This document shows, piece by piece, positions 21,764 to 31,907 of a stretch of 64,000 nt of DNA. The notes beneath the pieces are model-generated. The model was not told the DNA's origin, did no database searches, and saw nothing but the letters and a program-made list of their open reading frames with translations. The DNA is from Jaenimonas drosophilae (Eukaryota > Euglenozoa > Kinetoplastea > Trypanosomatida > Trypanosomatidae), in NCBI GenBank assembly GCA_030849065.1, contig JASAON010001658.1, positions 186,001-250,000 of the forward strand. The letters run 5' to 3'. The translations under genes were made by a program, and so were the position numbers. Every line of letters begins with the position of its first letter. Within the stretch, counting starts at the first letter, position 1.

Positions 21764-22075
21764 TCACGCACACGTATAGATAGGAAAGTGTGGAATACTA
21801 CAAACAAGCAAGGTTTGCTTATGGGGTTACCTTCAATAAGCACAGCAGTGAAGAAAACACAAGCGTCACACGAAAGAGATGGTGGCACAGAAGACAACGG
21901 TGCTCGTAGACGACAGGTAACATCAGCCAGTAACGTCACGCATGAAGCACGAATACACATGCTACGCTGACGTATGATTATTCTTTTTTGTGTGAAGAAG
22001 TTAGTGTGCTAGCACAGCCGCAGCGTACGGGAGAGATCAATGCCCCCCCCCCTCTCCACGCATGGTGTGGGACCC
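21764..22075. other. Intergenic region, centrin-like to MAM33-like gene
   Basis: About 310 bases. No gene seen. A run of nine C is present on the plus strand at about 22043-22051, in the 3' flank of the MAM33-like gene. Confidence 0.5.
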
Positions 22076-23491
22076 TCACAGTCCCACGGACGCCAGCTGC
22101 CTCAGTGTGGCTAGCCAACCCACGTACTCGGATTGCTCCATGAAGTACTTCATTTGACAAATGTACTCCGCCACCTCGGGGGTGATGCCCACCTCATTCA
22201 CCACGTAGGACATGAGACACTCCTGCAACTCCTTGGAGAGCTCAGAGATGTAGGGCCCGCCGTAGCACAGCGCCCGTGCGTAATCTCCGCTGGTGCCCGA
22301 GTCCGTGCACAAAAGCCTCTCCGCCGCTGAAGTTGTATCACCGTGAAGAACATGTGCCGCACTACCATCTTCAGATGGAGTGAAAGAGGTGTTGGTCGGT
22401 ACGGCTGAGGGAGAAAGGTGGACCTGACGGTGGTCGTTGTGACGTGACCGCGACGAAGATGATGTACGCCGCCTATGCATCAGCCGTCGCTCCTCCATCT
22501 GGCGGAGCTGCTGCATGACCTCCATCATGCCAGCCTCTGGTTTCCCCATCGCAGCAAACTCAGAGAGTGTGCGTGCCTCAGCCCGTGACAGCACTTGCAG
22601 TGAGCGGATGCGCAGCTCACTGTTGACGTTGGCCAGACGAATCCAGATGCACTCATGCTGGTCCCAGACCTTTTGTTGGCCAACGAGCTGCCGACGAGGA
22701 GGCTCTGAGATGGTACGTGATGCTGCAGCTCGTCGAGGGTCCTCCTTTGCCACAACCACATCAAACAAGCTCCATTCACAAATATCCACCGTTGGGTCAC
22801 GAAGAGAAAGGTCTTGTGTTCGAAAATGTGCCATAATCGTCACATCCATGGAAGAACGCACAACTTCTGCGGTAGTGAGCTTTGCTCCGTCGGGCTGTGA
22901 AGATCCACGAACGTACTTGCCATCACGACCACGCCTGAGTACAGTTGACGCTGTCGGTGGTTCGCGTTCTGTCTTGACTCCATGTTGTTCATCGTTGACG
23001 CTGCGAAATCGAGCCTCCTCCGGGGAGTTCCTCATCCGTGACCCCTCCCAGCGTCGATGCATTGTGAAGAATGCCGTCCCACCATCGTGTTGCACGCGCC
23101 ACCCTCCGGGGGCAAGTGGGGGAATGGCAGACTCACCGTCAACCATATCCCGAGCAACCTCCGCGCGCAGCTCTGCATCCACTGCCAATCGAAGCTCCTT
23201 ACATGAGTTGTAGTACGCCCGGCGCGAACGCACTTCGTCATCTTCGCACTCCACCGTGGAAGAAGGCCTCCGAGAGGAGGAGGTGGTCTCTAGCGTCACG
23301 TGGCCATCCTCGCTTGTGGTACACCAGCGCCGCGCAGAAGACAAGGGCCCAGCGGCATCTCCGCACAGCACTCCTCCGCATCGATGAGATGCAGACGATG
23401 ACGTCCATCGTCTGTGGTGCAGTATTCCAAATCTGTGCTGGCTCAGGAGCATTACCCCGCGTTGCACCGCTGGTGCTGTGCGACAAAGCAT
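22076..23491 (-). CDS. MAM33/p22-p32 family mitochondrial protein, long N-terminal form
   Basis: A 471-residue protein whose last 60 residues (ELSKELQECLMSYVVNEVGIT then a WLATLRQL end) match the C-terminal helices of the MAM33/p32 mitochondrial acidic-matrix family (LQ--L---L---GI then EY--WL--L). Family members form doughnut-shaped trimers in mitochondria; kinetoplastid p22 works in RNA editing of the COII mRNA. The N-terminus is rich in Arg, Ser, Ala and His with few acids, consistent with mitochondrial import. It is about twice the usual family length, with low-complexity inserts (an RTSSSSRSRH stretch near residue 360). Function inferred only from the C-terminal match. Confidence 0.65.
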   Translation of the reverse strand: MLCRTAPAVQRGVMLLSQHRFGILHHRRWTSSSASHRCGGVLCGDAAGPLSSARRWCTTSEDGHVTLETTSSSRRPSSTVECEDDEVRSRRAYYNSCKELRLAVDAELRAEVARDMVDGESAIPPLAPGGWRVQHDGGTAFFTMHRRWEGSRMRNSPEEARFRSVNDEQHGVKTEREPPTASTVLRRGRDGKYVRGSSQPDGAKLTTAEVVRSSMDVTIMAHFRTQDLSLRDPTVDICEWSLFDVVVAKEDPRRAAASRTISEPPRRQLVGQQKVWDQHECIWIRLANVNSELRIRSLQVLSRAEARTLSEFAAMGKPEAGMMEVMQQLRQMEERRLMHRRRTSSSSRSRHNDHRQVHLSPSAVPTNTSFTPSEDGSAAHVLHGDTTSAAERLLCTDSGTSGDYARALCYGGPYISELSKELQECLMSYVVNEVGITPEVAEYICQMKYFMEQSEYVGWLATLRQLASVGL

Positions 23492-24166
23492 GGGTGGGTG
23501 TGATGCCGCTGTTTTATCGTTTTGAGTTTAGATTGTGCACGTTTGTGTAGGTGCGCGGCAACCTTGTTTGTGAGAGCGGTCGGCTCGGTATCACACGAGC
23601 AGTGCAACGACCGTCAAAACACGACGTGGGAACTTGATCAACGCGCTACCACACAGAAACCAAAAAGAGTGGAGAAAGTGAGTTGAACAATGTACTTCAC
23701 AACCAGGAAAACTGGTCAAGGTGTGTCTGTCCTACATCGTTGACAAAACACAGAAAACATCATGGAGCATGCATATCGTGGCGCTTGAGTAGTATTTGTC
23801 AGCGTTCACATCTGGGGTAAAGATACATAGGAGATGGAGTGGTGGGTCTCTGGCTTCGTGGATGTACCGGCCAAAGCAGGAACTTTGGTGTTCGGAGAGC
23901 ACAATCACATCAGCTGCAGACATATGATGTCTGGTACCTCAGCAGCGTCAGATGCGGTACAACAGCTATATCACACCCTGGGAGAAAGAGGCGGCGGCTG
24001 GGTCGTATCCTCCTTCACAATCTATAGGGGCTTCTACCAGCAGCAGCAGCAATGAGAATGTTGTGTGTGCCCACATCAGCGCACACAAGGTTGCTTGGTC
24101 CGTGATGGGGCAGGCCACCACCCACGCTCCACCCATCTCGTGCGCTTCAGGTTTTGATCCACCACG
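23492..24166. other. Intergenic region, MAM33-like to dynein light chain
   Basis: About 675 bases. A short CAG repeat (24042-24051) and several short frames occur, none gene-like. Should contain the dynein light chain 3' UTR and the MAM33-like 5' UTR. Confidence 0.5.
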
Positions 24167-24523
24167 TTAGTCAATCTTCAGGAAGTACACGGTAATAAGG
24201 CAGTGCATGGAGTCCGTCTCAAAAGGGATGTGTACCATACCATCCTTCGCATTATCCCAGAGACTGATGAAGCCAGTAGACAAGGCAGCACCCGTCTTCT
24301 GCATAATCACGCAGTTCACCACATACTTGAAGGGCTTCTTCATGTCTGCCAAATCCTTCAGGATGGAGTTGCAGATGTCTTCTACCCACCCATTCACCTT
24401 CACGGCGTTCCACTCCTCGTTGCCTAGCTTCAGACGAAGCATTGCACTAATGTCTTCCTGGAGGGCGTCGCTACTCAACGCGACGTTCTCCTCCATCATG
24501 TCCTCACCTTCGTAGTCAGCCAT
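24167..24523 (-). CDS. Tctex1-type dynein light chain
   Basis: A 118-residue protein of the Tctex1/LC2 family. The core FKYVVNCVIMQKTGAALSTG and the following SLWDNAKDG match the family consensus (-FKYVV-C-I-Q--G-GL----S--W----DG). Such subunits dimerise and link dynein intermediate chains or axonemal inner arms to cargo. It is close to normal family length with an acidic N-terminus. Whether it serves cytoplasmic, IFT or axonemal dynein cannot be told from sequence. Confidence 0.93.
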   Translation of the reverse strand: MADYEGEDMMEENVALSSDALQEDISAMLRLKLGNEEWNAVKVNGWVEDICNSILKDLADMKKPFKYVVNCVIMQKTGAALSTGFISLWDNAKDGMVHIPFETDSMHCLITVYFLKID

Positions 24524-26445
24524 GGCTTTCTGAGAGTACCCCTCCTTTGATATCGTCTACGTAACCAACTGAACACGTTCATTTGGAAGGCCAAGAGAGA
24601 AAGGGAAAAGAAGTACAAGAGTTGTATTTATTCATCTCGAAGAGCATCTACACCACTGCCCCAGGTATCCAAACGTGCGTTGGCGAAGTGATCATCGTCT
24701 TTCACGCGCACACCATCCAGTAGCCGGCTGTGTGGCATTCGCCCTACCTACACATTGCTCTTGATTCTTGTATATCAATTTGTCTCTCCATTCATGACCT
24801 TGGCATGAGAGGTATACCGTTTTGCGGCAAAAGAAAATTCCTTCTTCATAGGCCAGTTTGGCATCCATCACCATCGTCACCACCCCATCCAGGTGAGGAA
24901 AGTCCAGTCATGGGGAGGGGGAGGGGGTAGGAAGGACAGTTGTACCCCCCATACGTACCCGCCCACGTCGAAGGAGTAGATGAGAGGCACCCTCCCCCTA
25001 GATCTCTCACACACAGTAGTGCACACAGGCACGGCATTCACAAGAAGCCTGTGAACGCTTTACGTGCAATGCCTGAAACCCCTGTTTGCCGTTCACCCCC
25101 TCTCCCCCTTGCACTCATCCATCATCCTTGGAATACCTCCTCCACGTGGTATTGTGGGAGAAGAGGAATTTAAATAAAAAAAACACAGCAAGGTAGAGAA
25201 ACGAACAAACGTACCTCCATCAGCGGTGTTGTTGTTCATATCCCTCCTCATTCCTACTTCTTCATCCTCTGACTGAAAGCCAGAGAAAGCATGATGTGCT
25301 CCTCATGTACGAATATATATCAAGTATATGCTCCCGTGAGTATCCGCTCATGCGCCGCGGTGTAGTGAGGTGATGTGGAGGACATACACGATCGAACAGT
25401 GTCGCGCATGCTACACAACAGTCAACGAATTTAGATCAGCGCATCATCATCACCACCATCTTCTCCCTATGATGACGCACGCATAACAAAAGAAGGGAAG
25501 AAAGAGCAAAACAACTCCAAAACAGAAAACAGAAAAGATAAAAGCCATCGCGTCAACCACCAACGCACACGCCAAGAGAAGAAACCATCACAGCTACGAG
25601 TGAAAGGGAACATGAAGGACGGGCTGAGTTAGGCCATCCTCGTTGCTGGACTCTCGCGGCTACGCGTAGGACTTCGCCATGGAGAGGGAGAGTAAAGAGA
25701 GCGAGAGGGGGGGGGGGTGGTGGGGTGGGGAGGGACGAGGTCAGCGGCGGAACACCGCGGATCTCAACAAAGAAACGGGCAACAAACATCAAAAATTATC
25801 ATAAAGAACAAAAGAGATGGGGGGAGGAGAACGATAATCGAGCACGCGCCCATCACCTCACATGAAGGAATCGAAGCATCCTAGTGAGGCATTCCTTCCT
25901 GCTGATCAATCTCGCATTAGAGTGAGTTTGCCTTTCCCAGTTCCTCCTCCATCAATACCCCCCTCCTCCATTCTACGGCAGGGTAGCTCACATGTGGAGA
26001 TATATGATGGAGCAGCACTGCTCCACAGGCACCTTCACAACCTGGTAGATGAAACTCTACTGTACCTGCACGCACGTTGAACTGGGTGTAGGTGGAGTAG
26101 ACCCCACCCTTCACTAGACTGTTTGTGGATTGCTACTGTAAACGGTCATCTCTCTTGCTTTTTTGTTTTTTTCTTGTTCCCCTCACTCCATTAGCCTCCG
26201 TTGCTCTGCGTTTGTTGGATTCAATCAGCACCTACCCAAAATCACCAGAGACATGAAAAGCTAATGAGAAGTGGGTAGCACACACCGAGAAGATGATCGC
26301 TATTTGGTTTTTCTCTGTGTGCCCTATCTTTCCTTGCTCTTCTTTTTTCTTTGGAGCATATGTTTATTTGTTTTTGTTTGTGGGTGCATGTGTGGTTCGT
26401 GAAGGTAGGCCTGTAGACCTTTGTCTGGGCAAATGAACTGCCTCT
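24524..26445. other. Long intergenic region, about 1.9 kb
   Basis: No supported gene. Short plus- and minus-strand frames are low-complexity (for example a proline-rich stretch from plus poly-G near 25709-25718). T-rich sequence at 26150-26400 lies in the 3' flank of adenylosuccinate synthetase. It is the longest gap between apparently intact genes in the window, so a small ncRNA or a short unrecognised gene is possible; I see no tRNA-like A/B box pair. Confidence 0.5.
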
Positions 26446-28419
26446 CTACTGCTTTAGGTAAATGATGTCATCTCCGTTGGCTCCATTGCCAATGGAGAGG
26501 ATCTTGCAACCTGAAAAGTGTTCAATCGTGGAAAGTACCTCACACACACCGCGGGGAAGTGGTGCGTTGCGCTTTCGGACTGCGGCAGCGATGGGGGTCT
26601 TCTTCCACCCATTGATCAGCTTCACAATGGGGTGGCAATGGTATAGGGCGGCCTCCGCAGGTACAGCATCCCCCGCGCGAATGATATCCCCGTTCTTGTA
26701 CACGCGGCCGTTAAGGTTCACTGTAGTGTTTTCGGGGTTATAGTAAATGTAGGCGATGGTCACACCAATCCGATCGTACTCATCGCCGCGGTCCATGGCG
26801 GAGATGGTGAGGTAGGGGCCCTGAACGGAGTTGACCTCGTGGTGAAGAACGCAGTCAAAGAAGCCACAGACACGTGGCTTCTTCGTCACAGCGCCGCACT
26901 CACCGTGGTGGATGGCCGAGGCAATGGCCATGGCAGCACCAATGTTGTAGGTGCCGCTGGCATCACTGTACTCCACAGGCTCCATGAGGCCGTTGAATTT
27001 CTTGGGATCTGCGGCATTGGGGAAGCCACGGGAGAAGAAGGCGTGCTGAATCGCCTCAAAGTCCACACACACGCCAGGCGGCAGGTCCTTGAGCGTCTTG
27101 ATGCCCTTGGCACTGAAGTAGTCCTGCACCACAAAGCTGCTGGGGCAGGCACCCAGGCCAACACGGCTGCTGCCGGGGGCCTTGTGGACGTTGATCACCA
27201 CGGAGCGGAAACGCTGGAAGTTGATCTGTGACGCAGCCAGCAACCCTGCCGCGCTGGTGTCCGCGGAGGTCGTGCTTCCCCAGAACTTTTCGCGGAAGTT
27301 GCTAAGCCAGTAGGACTGAGGGCCCTCCAGCAGGACCTTCTCTCCGCGGAGAACGGCGGAGCGAAGCTCATGGGCCACATCCGAGCGCTGAGGGAACTGC
27401 TTGTTCTGGCGCACCCTCGTGCGGTAGAGCTGAACCAGGTACTCCACCTTGTCAGCAGCGCGCACAAAGTCAATGACGTAGGACGGCACACGCTGAACTC
27501 CATCGCTGTTCTCCTCCTCACAGCGCCGGATGACATCCTCATCGGAGAGGTTTTGCACGCGGAGCAGGCCAAGGTAGGTGGTCATGTCGTTGGTAAGACG
27601 TGCGCGAAGGTTGTCCTCGTCGTTGAAAATATCGTTTAGACGAATGCCTTTCTTTGTGACCTTGCTGGCATGAACAGGGGCCATTCCCTTCAGGGTGCTT
27701 GCGTTGACGGCAGAGCCCAGGAGATCCAGCAGCTTGTGGTAGGGCGTCACAATGTACACGTTGCCCACGTACAGGTGATCGTAAGGAATACCAGCGGCAA
27801 TCAGCTGAGCAACTTCCTTCTCCATGAAGCTGATGGGGTCCATGACGCACTCCGGGCCAATGAAGTTCAGCTTTCCAGGAAGGAGGAGGCCAGATGGAGC
27901 AAGATTGAAGACGAACTTGCGGTTTTGGCGATCGTACACTGTGTGGCCAGCATTCTCACCGCTGTTCACGCGGGCGATGCAGGTACACTTTGGGTGGCGT
28001 GCCACGGCATCCACTGTCTTTCCCTTACCCTCATCTCCAAAGAAGGCTCCAGCAACCATGATGATGTCATTGGACTCGATGATCTTGTGGAGTGAATCCT
28101 TCAGAGTGGCCTCCGAGTACGTTTTCGTCGTCTTGGGCTGTTGGAGCTCTGGAATAGGCGCAGTGTTGCGGATGGCTTCGTACACCTTACGTTGACGCTC
28201 AGAGGTACGCAAGTCAAAGGCCGCCGGGGTAGGCTCGGTGGGAGCAGTCGTGGATGGGGGGTGAGCCACTCCGTTCGCCTCCGCCGCCGGAGGCTGTGGG
28301 TGTTCCTCGGCTGGTGGAGGGACGTTGGCGTTAACGTTGTTGTTGGAGACCTTCGGTGGGGCAGTGGTTGCGGCGGGTGACTTGGTGCTGTTCACCGTTC
28401 CGTACTGACGAATGGGCAT
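26446..28419 (-). CDS. ADSS: Adenylosuccinate synthetase
   Basis: GTP-dependent enzyme that joins IMP and aspartate to make adenylosuccinate, the first step from IMP to AMP. It is central here because trypanosomatids cannot make purines de novo. A 657-residue protein with a proline- and alanine-rich N-terminal extension of about 110 residues. The P-loop region reads GAFFGDEGKGK (family QWGDEGKGK) and the IMP/Mg region SGENAGHTV (family GGNNAGHTV). The segment usually written EGAQG appears as EGPQS. These shifts seem consistent with divergent kinetoplastid enzymes. The ATG at 28419 (MPIRQYG) is supported by a splice acceptor at 28519-28520, which would exclude the longer frame to 28593. Its neighbourhood with the transporter pair fits purine salvage. 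Confidence 0.93.
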   Translation of the reverse strand: MPIRQYGTVNSTKSPAATTAPPKVSNNNVNANVPPPAEEHPQPPAAEANGVAHPPSTTAPTEPTPAAFDLRTSERQRKVYEAIRNTAPIPELQQPKTTKTYSEATLKDSLHKIIESNDIIMVAGAFFGDEGKGKTVDAVARHPKCTCIARVNSGENAGHTVYDRQNRKFVFNLAPSGLLLPGKLNFIGPECVMDPISFMEKEVAQLIAAGIPYDHLYVGNVYIVTPYHKLLDLLGSAVNASTLKGMAPVHASKVTKKGIRLNDIFNDEDNLRARLTNDMTTYLGLLRVQNLSDEDVIRRCEEENSDGVQRVPSYVIDFVRAADKVEYLVQLYRTRVRQNKQFPQRSDVAHELRSAVLRGEKVLLEGPQSYWLSNFREKFWGSTTSADTSAAGLLAASQINFQRFRSVVINVHKAPGSSRVGLGACPSSFVVQDYFSAKGIKTLKDLPPGVCVDFEAIQHAFFSRGFPNAADPKKFNGLMEPVEYSDASGTYNIGAAMAIASAIHHGECGAVTKKPRVCGFFDCVLHHEVNSVQGPYLTISAMDRGDEYDRIGVTIAYIYYNPENTTVNLNGRVYKNGDIIRAGDAVPAEAALYHCHPIVKLINGWKKTPIAAAVRKRNAPLPRGVCEVLSTIEHFSGCKILSIGNGANGDDIIYLKQ

Positions 28420-28518
28420 TGTTGGCGTGGATAAATAAAAAAGGTTTGGAGTGTGTTGGTTCTGGATCGAGATCGCAAGATAACAGATATGGCTAGCTAC
28501 CAGTGGGCTCGAGCAGGC

Positions 28519-28520
28519 CT
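28519..28520 (-). promoter_or_regulatory. Predicted spliced-leader acceptor of adenylosuccinate synthetase
   Basis: The minus strand carries a C- and T-only run (plus agagaaagaagaggggggg, about 28522-28540) followed by CAG, with the AG at these positions, 100 bases before the ATG at 28419. One of the cleanest acceptors in the window. Confidence 0.65.
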
Positions 28521-28658
28521 GAGAGAAAGAAGAGGGGGGGAAATGGGAGGAAAATGTGCAGGTCGGTGAGGTACTCGTAGCAGTCAGGTGCACGTGCGTT
28601 GTGCCACCCTACACTTGAAACACGGTGCGCAGACGAAGAATTTGGTTGGTGTGGATCG

Positions 28659-29198
28659 TTAGTCAAGCAACGAGGGAATGAGTCCACGTGTAAACTTGTT
28701 GGGGTCAGGAAACTTCTCTGTTTGAGGCACCTCACGAAGATACTTCAGCCGCCAGTCCGCATCCATCTCATGGCTCATCTCCTCTTCCGCGTAGGCTTCA
28801 TTCTGCTCCGTGAGCATCGAAGCCGCGCCACGAGCCGCCAAGGCATTCCGCATACCACGGGATCGGTACACCTTGTTGATATCCGGCTCCACATCGAGCC
28901 AACGGTAATTACTATGAACACGTGAGCGGCGAATCGTCATGACACCCTTCACGGTTGCGTAAAGTGTGAAGTCATTCGGGTCCATCACCACATTCCTGCC
29001 TGGGTAGTACTCCGGAAGGCGCGAGTACCGGTCCTGTCCAAACCGTCGACGTTGCTCCTTCAGCTTCTCCACAGGAGATACCGGCGTACCCGGAATGGCG
29101 TGGAAGATTTTGGCCTTCTTTCGTGGGCTTCCAGCCTGATTCTTTGCATTACCAGCTGTGGTTTTGCTCGCCAGCAGCCACCGTCCGAGGCGAATCAT
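28659..29198 (-). CDS. Mitochondrial large-subunit ribosomal protein bL27m
   Basis: A 179-residue protein. The early block ASKTTAGNAKNQAGSPRKK resembles the bL27 start (AHKKGGGSTKNGRDS--KR), and PGRNVVMDPNDFTLYATVKGVM matches the family GxNVGxGxDHTLFAxxDGxV core. bL27 reaches the peptidyl-transferase centre. Extended C-terminal half (about 80 residues) is typical of enlarged kinetoplastid mitoribosomal proteins. The start ATG at 29198 gives a short basic, hydrophobic N-terminus (MIRLGRWLL) suited to mitochondrial import; the upstream in-frame Met (29234) is less likely. Confidence 0.85.
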   Translation of the reverse strand: MIRLGRWLLASKTTAGNAKNQAGSPRKKAKIFHAIPGTPVSPVEKLKEQRRRFGQDRYSRLPEYYPGRNVVMDPNDFTLYATVKGVMTIRRSRVHSNYRWLDVEPDINKVYRSRGMRNALAARGAASMLTEQNEAYAEEEMSHEMDADWRLKYLREVPQTEKFPDPNKFTRGLIPSLLD

Positions 29199-29580
29199 CG
29201 GACTAAGAACCACACTACAAGAGAAAAGGATCAACGCAAAAGTAGAAGAACATCAAGCGGCCCCCGAATGCAAGCACCGTCGTCCACAGTAGCAAACCCT
29301 CAGTAAAAACACTCCGTATCACGAGAAAAGACTCATCCACAAATGCGCAAAGTAAAGTCCACCGTCATTGGTCAGTGTGCCGCCCACGCCTATCTCAGAA
29401 TTGTTACGAATTGGCAGGTCTTGTTTTGGGCACTCTCCCACACTTCCCTAATGGCTCGCTGCGCATGGCGCAAGCCATCCGTAGGGAGAGCATGCCCTTT
29501 CACCTGCTTTGTTTTCCATTTGGACACACAAAACGTACACGCCATGTGGCTCTCACAAGGGAACTGACAGAGAGCATCTG

Positions 29581-29596
29581 TTGCCTTCAACGGCAA
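29581..29596 (-). promoter_or_regulatory. Conserved hairpin in transporter-A 3' flank
   Basis: The RNA (minus strand) reads TTGCC-GTTGAA-GGCAA: a perfect 5-bp stem with a 6-nt loop. The same 16 nt occur at 32250-32265 behind copy B, while surrounding sequence has diverged. It lies about 615 nt past the stop codon. Kinetoplastid nucleobase-transporter mRNAs are known to carry a purine-responsive 3' UTR stem-loop; whether this is that element is inference. Confidence 0.45.
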
Positions 29597-29696
29597 AATA
29601 AAAAAAGAAAAAAAACGTAGCTCATTCATCGCCGCACGTTACGAGAGAGACAGGACGAGGATGCAAGAAATGTTACCAAAATCAAAGAGAGTGATG

Positions 29697-29711
29697 CGGC
29701 GCTTGCATCCT
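29697..29711 (-). promoter_or_regulatory. Conserved 15-nt block in transporter-A 3' flank
   Basis: Plus-strand cggcgcttgcatcct, identical to 32376-32390 downstream of copy B. Second of three blocks kept in order and spacing between the two flanks. Confidence 0.35.
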
Positions 29712-29817
29712 TGATGGTTAGTATGTGCTGGTGCAGATTGGGAAACACAGCAAAATAGGTATTACACTGTGAAACTCAAAAAGCGTGAAAATTGAACAAA
29801 TTCAGAATGACAGCGCA

Positions 29818-29845
29818 ACTTCTCACACAAGGGGAGCACTCCGGT
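29818..29845 (-). promoter_or_regulatory. Conserved 28-nt block in transporter-A 3' flank
   Basis: Identical over 28 nt to 32496-32523 behind copy B. Its core on the plus strand is acaaggggagcactccggt. Neighbouring bases differ. It is the longest conserved stretch in otherwise diverged flanks, so it is a candidate regulatory or RNA-processing element. Confidence 0.4.
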
Positions 29846-30210
29846 CACACAAATCACCAGCTTGCATTACAACAGAAGGGAGAAACTATAATCAAAGCCA
29901 AACAAAATGTATACGATATATATACAGTTCACGGGATCAACCAACGCAAGAACGTCACCAGAGATATCCACGCATCTGGTGCACCTCTGGTTGCGAATTA
30001 GCACATCAACAGGCCTCACCACTTCCTCAGCTTCGGCACACTATGCTGTCTCACCGAAAAAGGCCTCCCACGTGAAGTTCACACAAAAGAAGGGAAGGAA
30101 GAACGTAAGAGGGGGTCAGTGGCAAGATCCACACAATCTGACACAGAGAAACTGTACGATTCCACGTAACTGACTGCGGAAATTCCGTCGGGCACCATCG
30201 TGATGGCACG

Positions 30211-31623
30211 CTACTGTGGGATGAAGAGAACCACAAGCAGTGCCAAAAGCGATGCCAAAGAAGCACCAGCCAACAGAGAAATCCCCATTAGCTGGCCCGC
30301 CATCACACGCTGCCCAGCGGTCTTCAGTCCAGGTGTCGTAGCGCCAAACACCATCGAAGTGGCACCAAAGAAGCCATTTGAAAGTCCAACAATGGCCATC
30401 AGCACGTACGCCGGTGCGTGGCCTGGGATGTAGCCGTAGATGCAGAAGAAGATGAGTGGCACAAAGATCAGACGGGAGAATGCCACAATCAAAACACACT
30501 TCCGGGATGGCCACAGAGCAGGGAAAGAGGTGGACAGGCGGCCAATCGCGTCACCGCAGTTGTAAAACAAGATTGCCAGAGTGGCGAACCAGTTTGAGTC
30601 ACGATCCACAGGTATCACCAGGGATGGGAAGATGAACAGCGATACAAAGAAAACAGTGAAGCAAGCAATCTGCATCGGGTAAATGAGACGAATGACAGGC
30701 CAAACCTTAGTACGCTGGAGTTGCTCAGCCGTTGTCAGACGTCGCTCCTCCTCTTCGTCGTAATCTGACTCAGAACCGTCATCCACAGCGTGCACATCCA
30801 CCTCCAGCTTGTCATCCGGCCGCACACGTGCCTCCTCCCGCTGCGCCTTCTCAACATCCTCCGGGAGCATAGGGCGGCCAGCAACCTCAGACACCTCAGG
30901 TGTAGTGTCAGTAGAACCAGTCTCCGCAGCAGCAAGGGCACGGAACTCCGCCACGTGAATGCGTGCGTACGAGTTCCAGCGCAGCGACAACGCCATCACC
31001 AATGACACCATCATGAAGCCGATTGCCAAACTGAAGTACAGGTACGACTGCTTAAGAATATCATCATATGAGTCGCCCATCGTAACCTTCACGATGCACT
31101 GAAGAATTGATGCAATCACACCAGAGGAGCCACACCCGAACATGACAGCAGACATGAACTTCGGGTCCATAGAGCTGACGAGAGCGTAGCACGTGGCCTC
31201 CAGGTAAGATTTACCAGCACCAGCAGCGATGGTTACGATGAAGAAGGCAGCAATCGCTCCACCTTGAGAAACATGGCCCACGGGCATTAGGAGAATTGTG
31301 GCAACCTCGGAGGTCATCAGCAGCAGCGCACCAGTAAAACGCACGCTGAGAGACAACTTTCGGGCGAACGGCAGCAAAACGGTTGGGCCAACCACAATTT
31401 GAGTCGTGACGGAAGCCACATTGTAGAAGGTGAGGATGTTGGCCCAGAATACCTCACTGCTTGGTTCCGCATCCGGATTCCCAGTGACATACTTGTAGTA
31501 GTCCACCATATAACGAGGGGCAGAGAACAGTGCATTCAACGGCATCAGCATGGAAATGCCAAGGAGAACGCATGTCGCGTAGACATAGGCCTCTGCCAAT
31601 GTCGTGCAGCCCAAAAATGCCAT
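30211..31623 (-). CDS. Equilibrative nucleoside/nucleobase transporter, copy A
   Basis: A 470-residue polytopic membrane protein of the ENT (SLC29) family with about eleven predicted hydrophobic segments. A hydrophilic acidic loop of about 80 residues (about 220-305, rich in Glu and Asp) divides the first six from the last five, which is the standard ENT layout. Trypanosomatids depend on such permeases to import purines. By neighbourhood (next to RPS4 and near adenylosuccinate synthetase) I think of Leishmania NT3, a purine nucleobase transporter, but substrate cannot be read from sequence. Tandem copy B lies upstream at 32707-34122. The first 81 codons of A and B are nucleotide-identical, the rest differs by scattered changes and a different acidic loop. 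Confidence 0.9.
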   Translation of the reverse strand: MAFLGCTTLAEAYVYATCVLLGISMLMPLNALFSAPRYMVDYYKYVTGNPDAEPSSEVFWANILTFYNVASVTTQIVVGPTVLLPFARKLSLSVRFTGALLLMTSEVATILLMPVGHVSQGGAIAAFFIVTIAAGAGKSYLEATCYALVSSMDPKFMSAVMFGCGSSGVIASILQCIVKVTMGDSYDDILKQSYLYFSLAIGFMMVSLVMALSLRWNSYARIHVAEFRALAAAETGSTDTTPEVSEVAGRPMLPEDVEKAQREEARVRPDDKLEVDVHAVDDGSESDYDEEEERRLTTAEQLQRTKVWPVIRLIYPMQIACFTVFFVSLFIFPSLVIPVDRDSNWFATLAILFYNCGDAIGRLSTSFPALWPSRKCVLIVAFSRLIFVPLIFFCIYGYIPGHAPAYVLMAIVGLSNGFFGATSMVFGATTPGLKTAGQRVMAGQLMGISLLAGASLASLLALLVVLFIPQ

Positions 31624-31907
31624 TTCTGTTATGTTTGGATGTGTTTGATCCGTTCTTCACTTCAGTAACTTTGCGGATACGAGAAAGGTGGTCGTCGTTT
31701 CGTCGGGCACAAATGATGGGAGTGTATTGAGAGTCAATCCTGTACGGGGAAAAGCGGATGTACTGCGAGATGGTGTGGTAACCTTCGATGAAGAGAGCGA
31801 GAGTGGCGGTGAAGCGCTGGGGTTCCCCAAGCCGATGGCTGGGTAACTACAAAAAAACAACAAAAGAGTAGGAGGGTCACAGCATGGATTTTCATACGCA
31901 GTAACAG
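31381..31907 (-). repeat. 527-bp repeat: 5' end and leader of transporter copy A
   Basis: Identical by eye to 33880-34406. Covers the first 81 codons of the transporter and 284 bases of upstream leader including the splice acceptor. Identity begins right after the mismatch at 31380/33879 and ends at 31908/34407. Indicates recent gene conversion or duplication. Confidence 0.85.
31847..31848 (-). promoter_or_regulatory. Predicted spliced-leader acceptor of transporter A
   Basis: The minus strand has CTTTTGTTGTTTTTTTGTAG; the AG lies at these positions, about 224 bases before the ATG. An identical site precedes copy B. Confidence 0.6.

Larger units (their letters stand above)
29199..30210. other. 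Intergenic region with transporter-A 3' flank
   Basis: About 1 kb. On the transcribed strand it holds the 3' flank of transporter copy A, with three short blocks shared with the flank of copy B (29581-29596, 29697-29711, 29818-29845). No gene seen. Confidence 0.6.
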
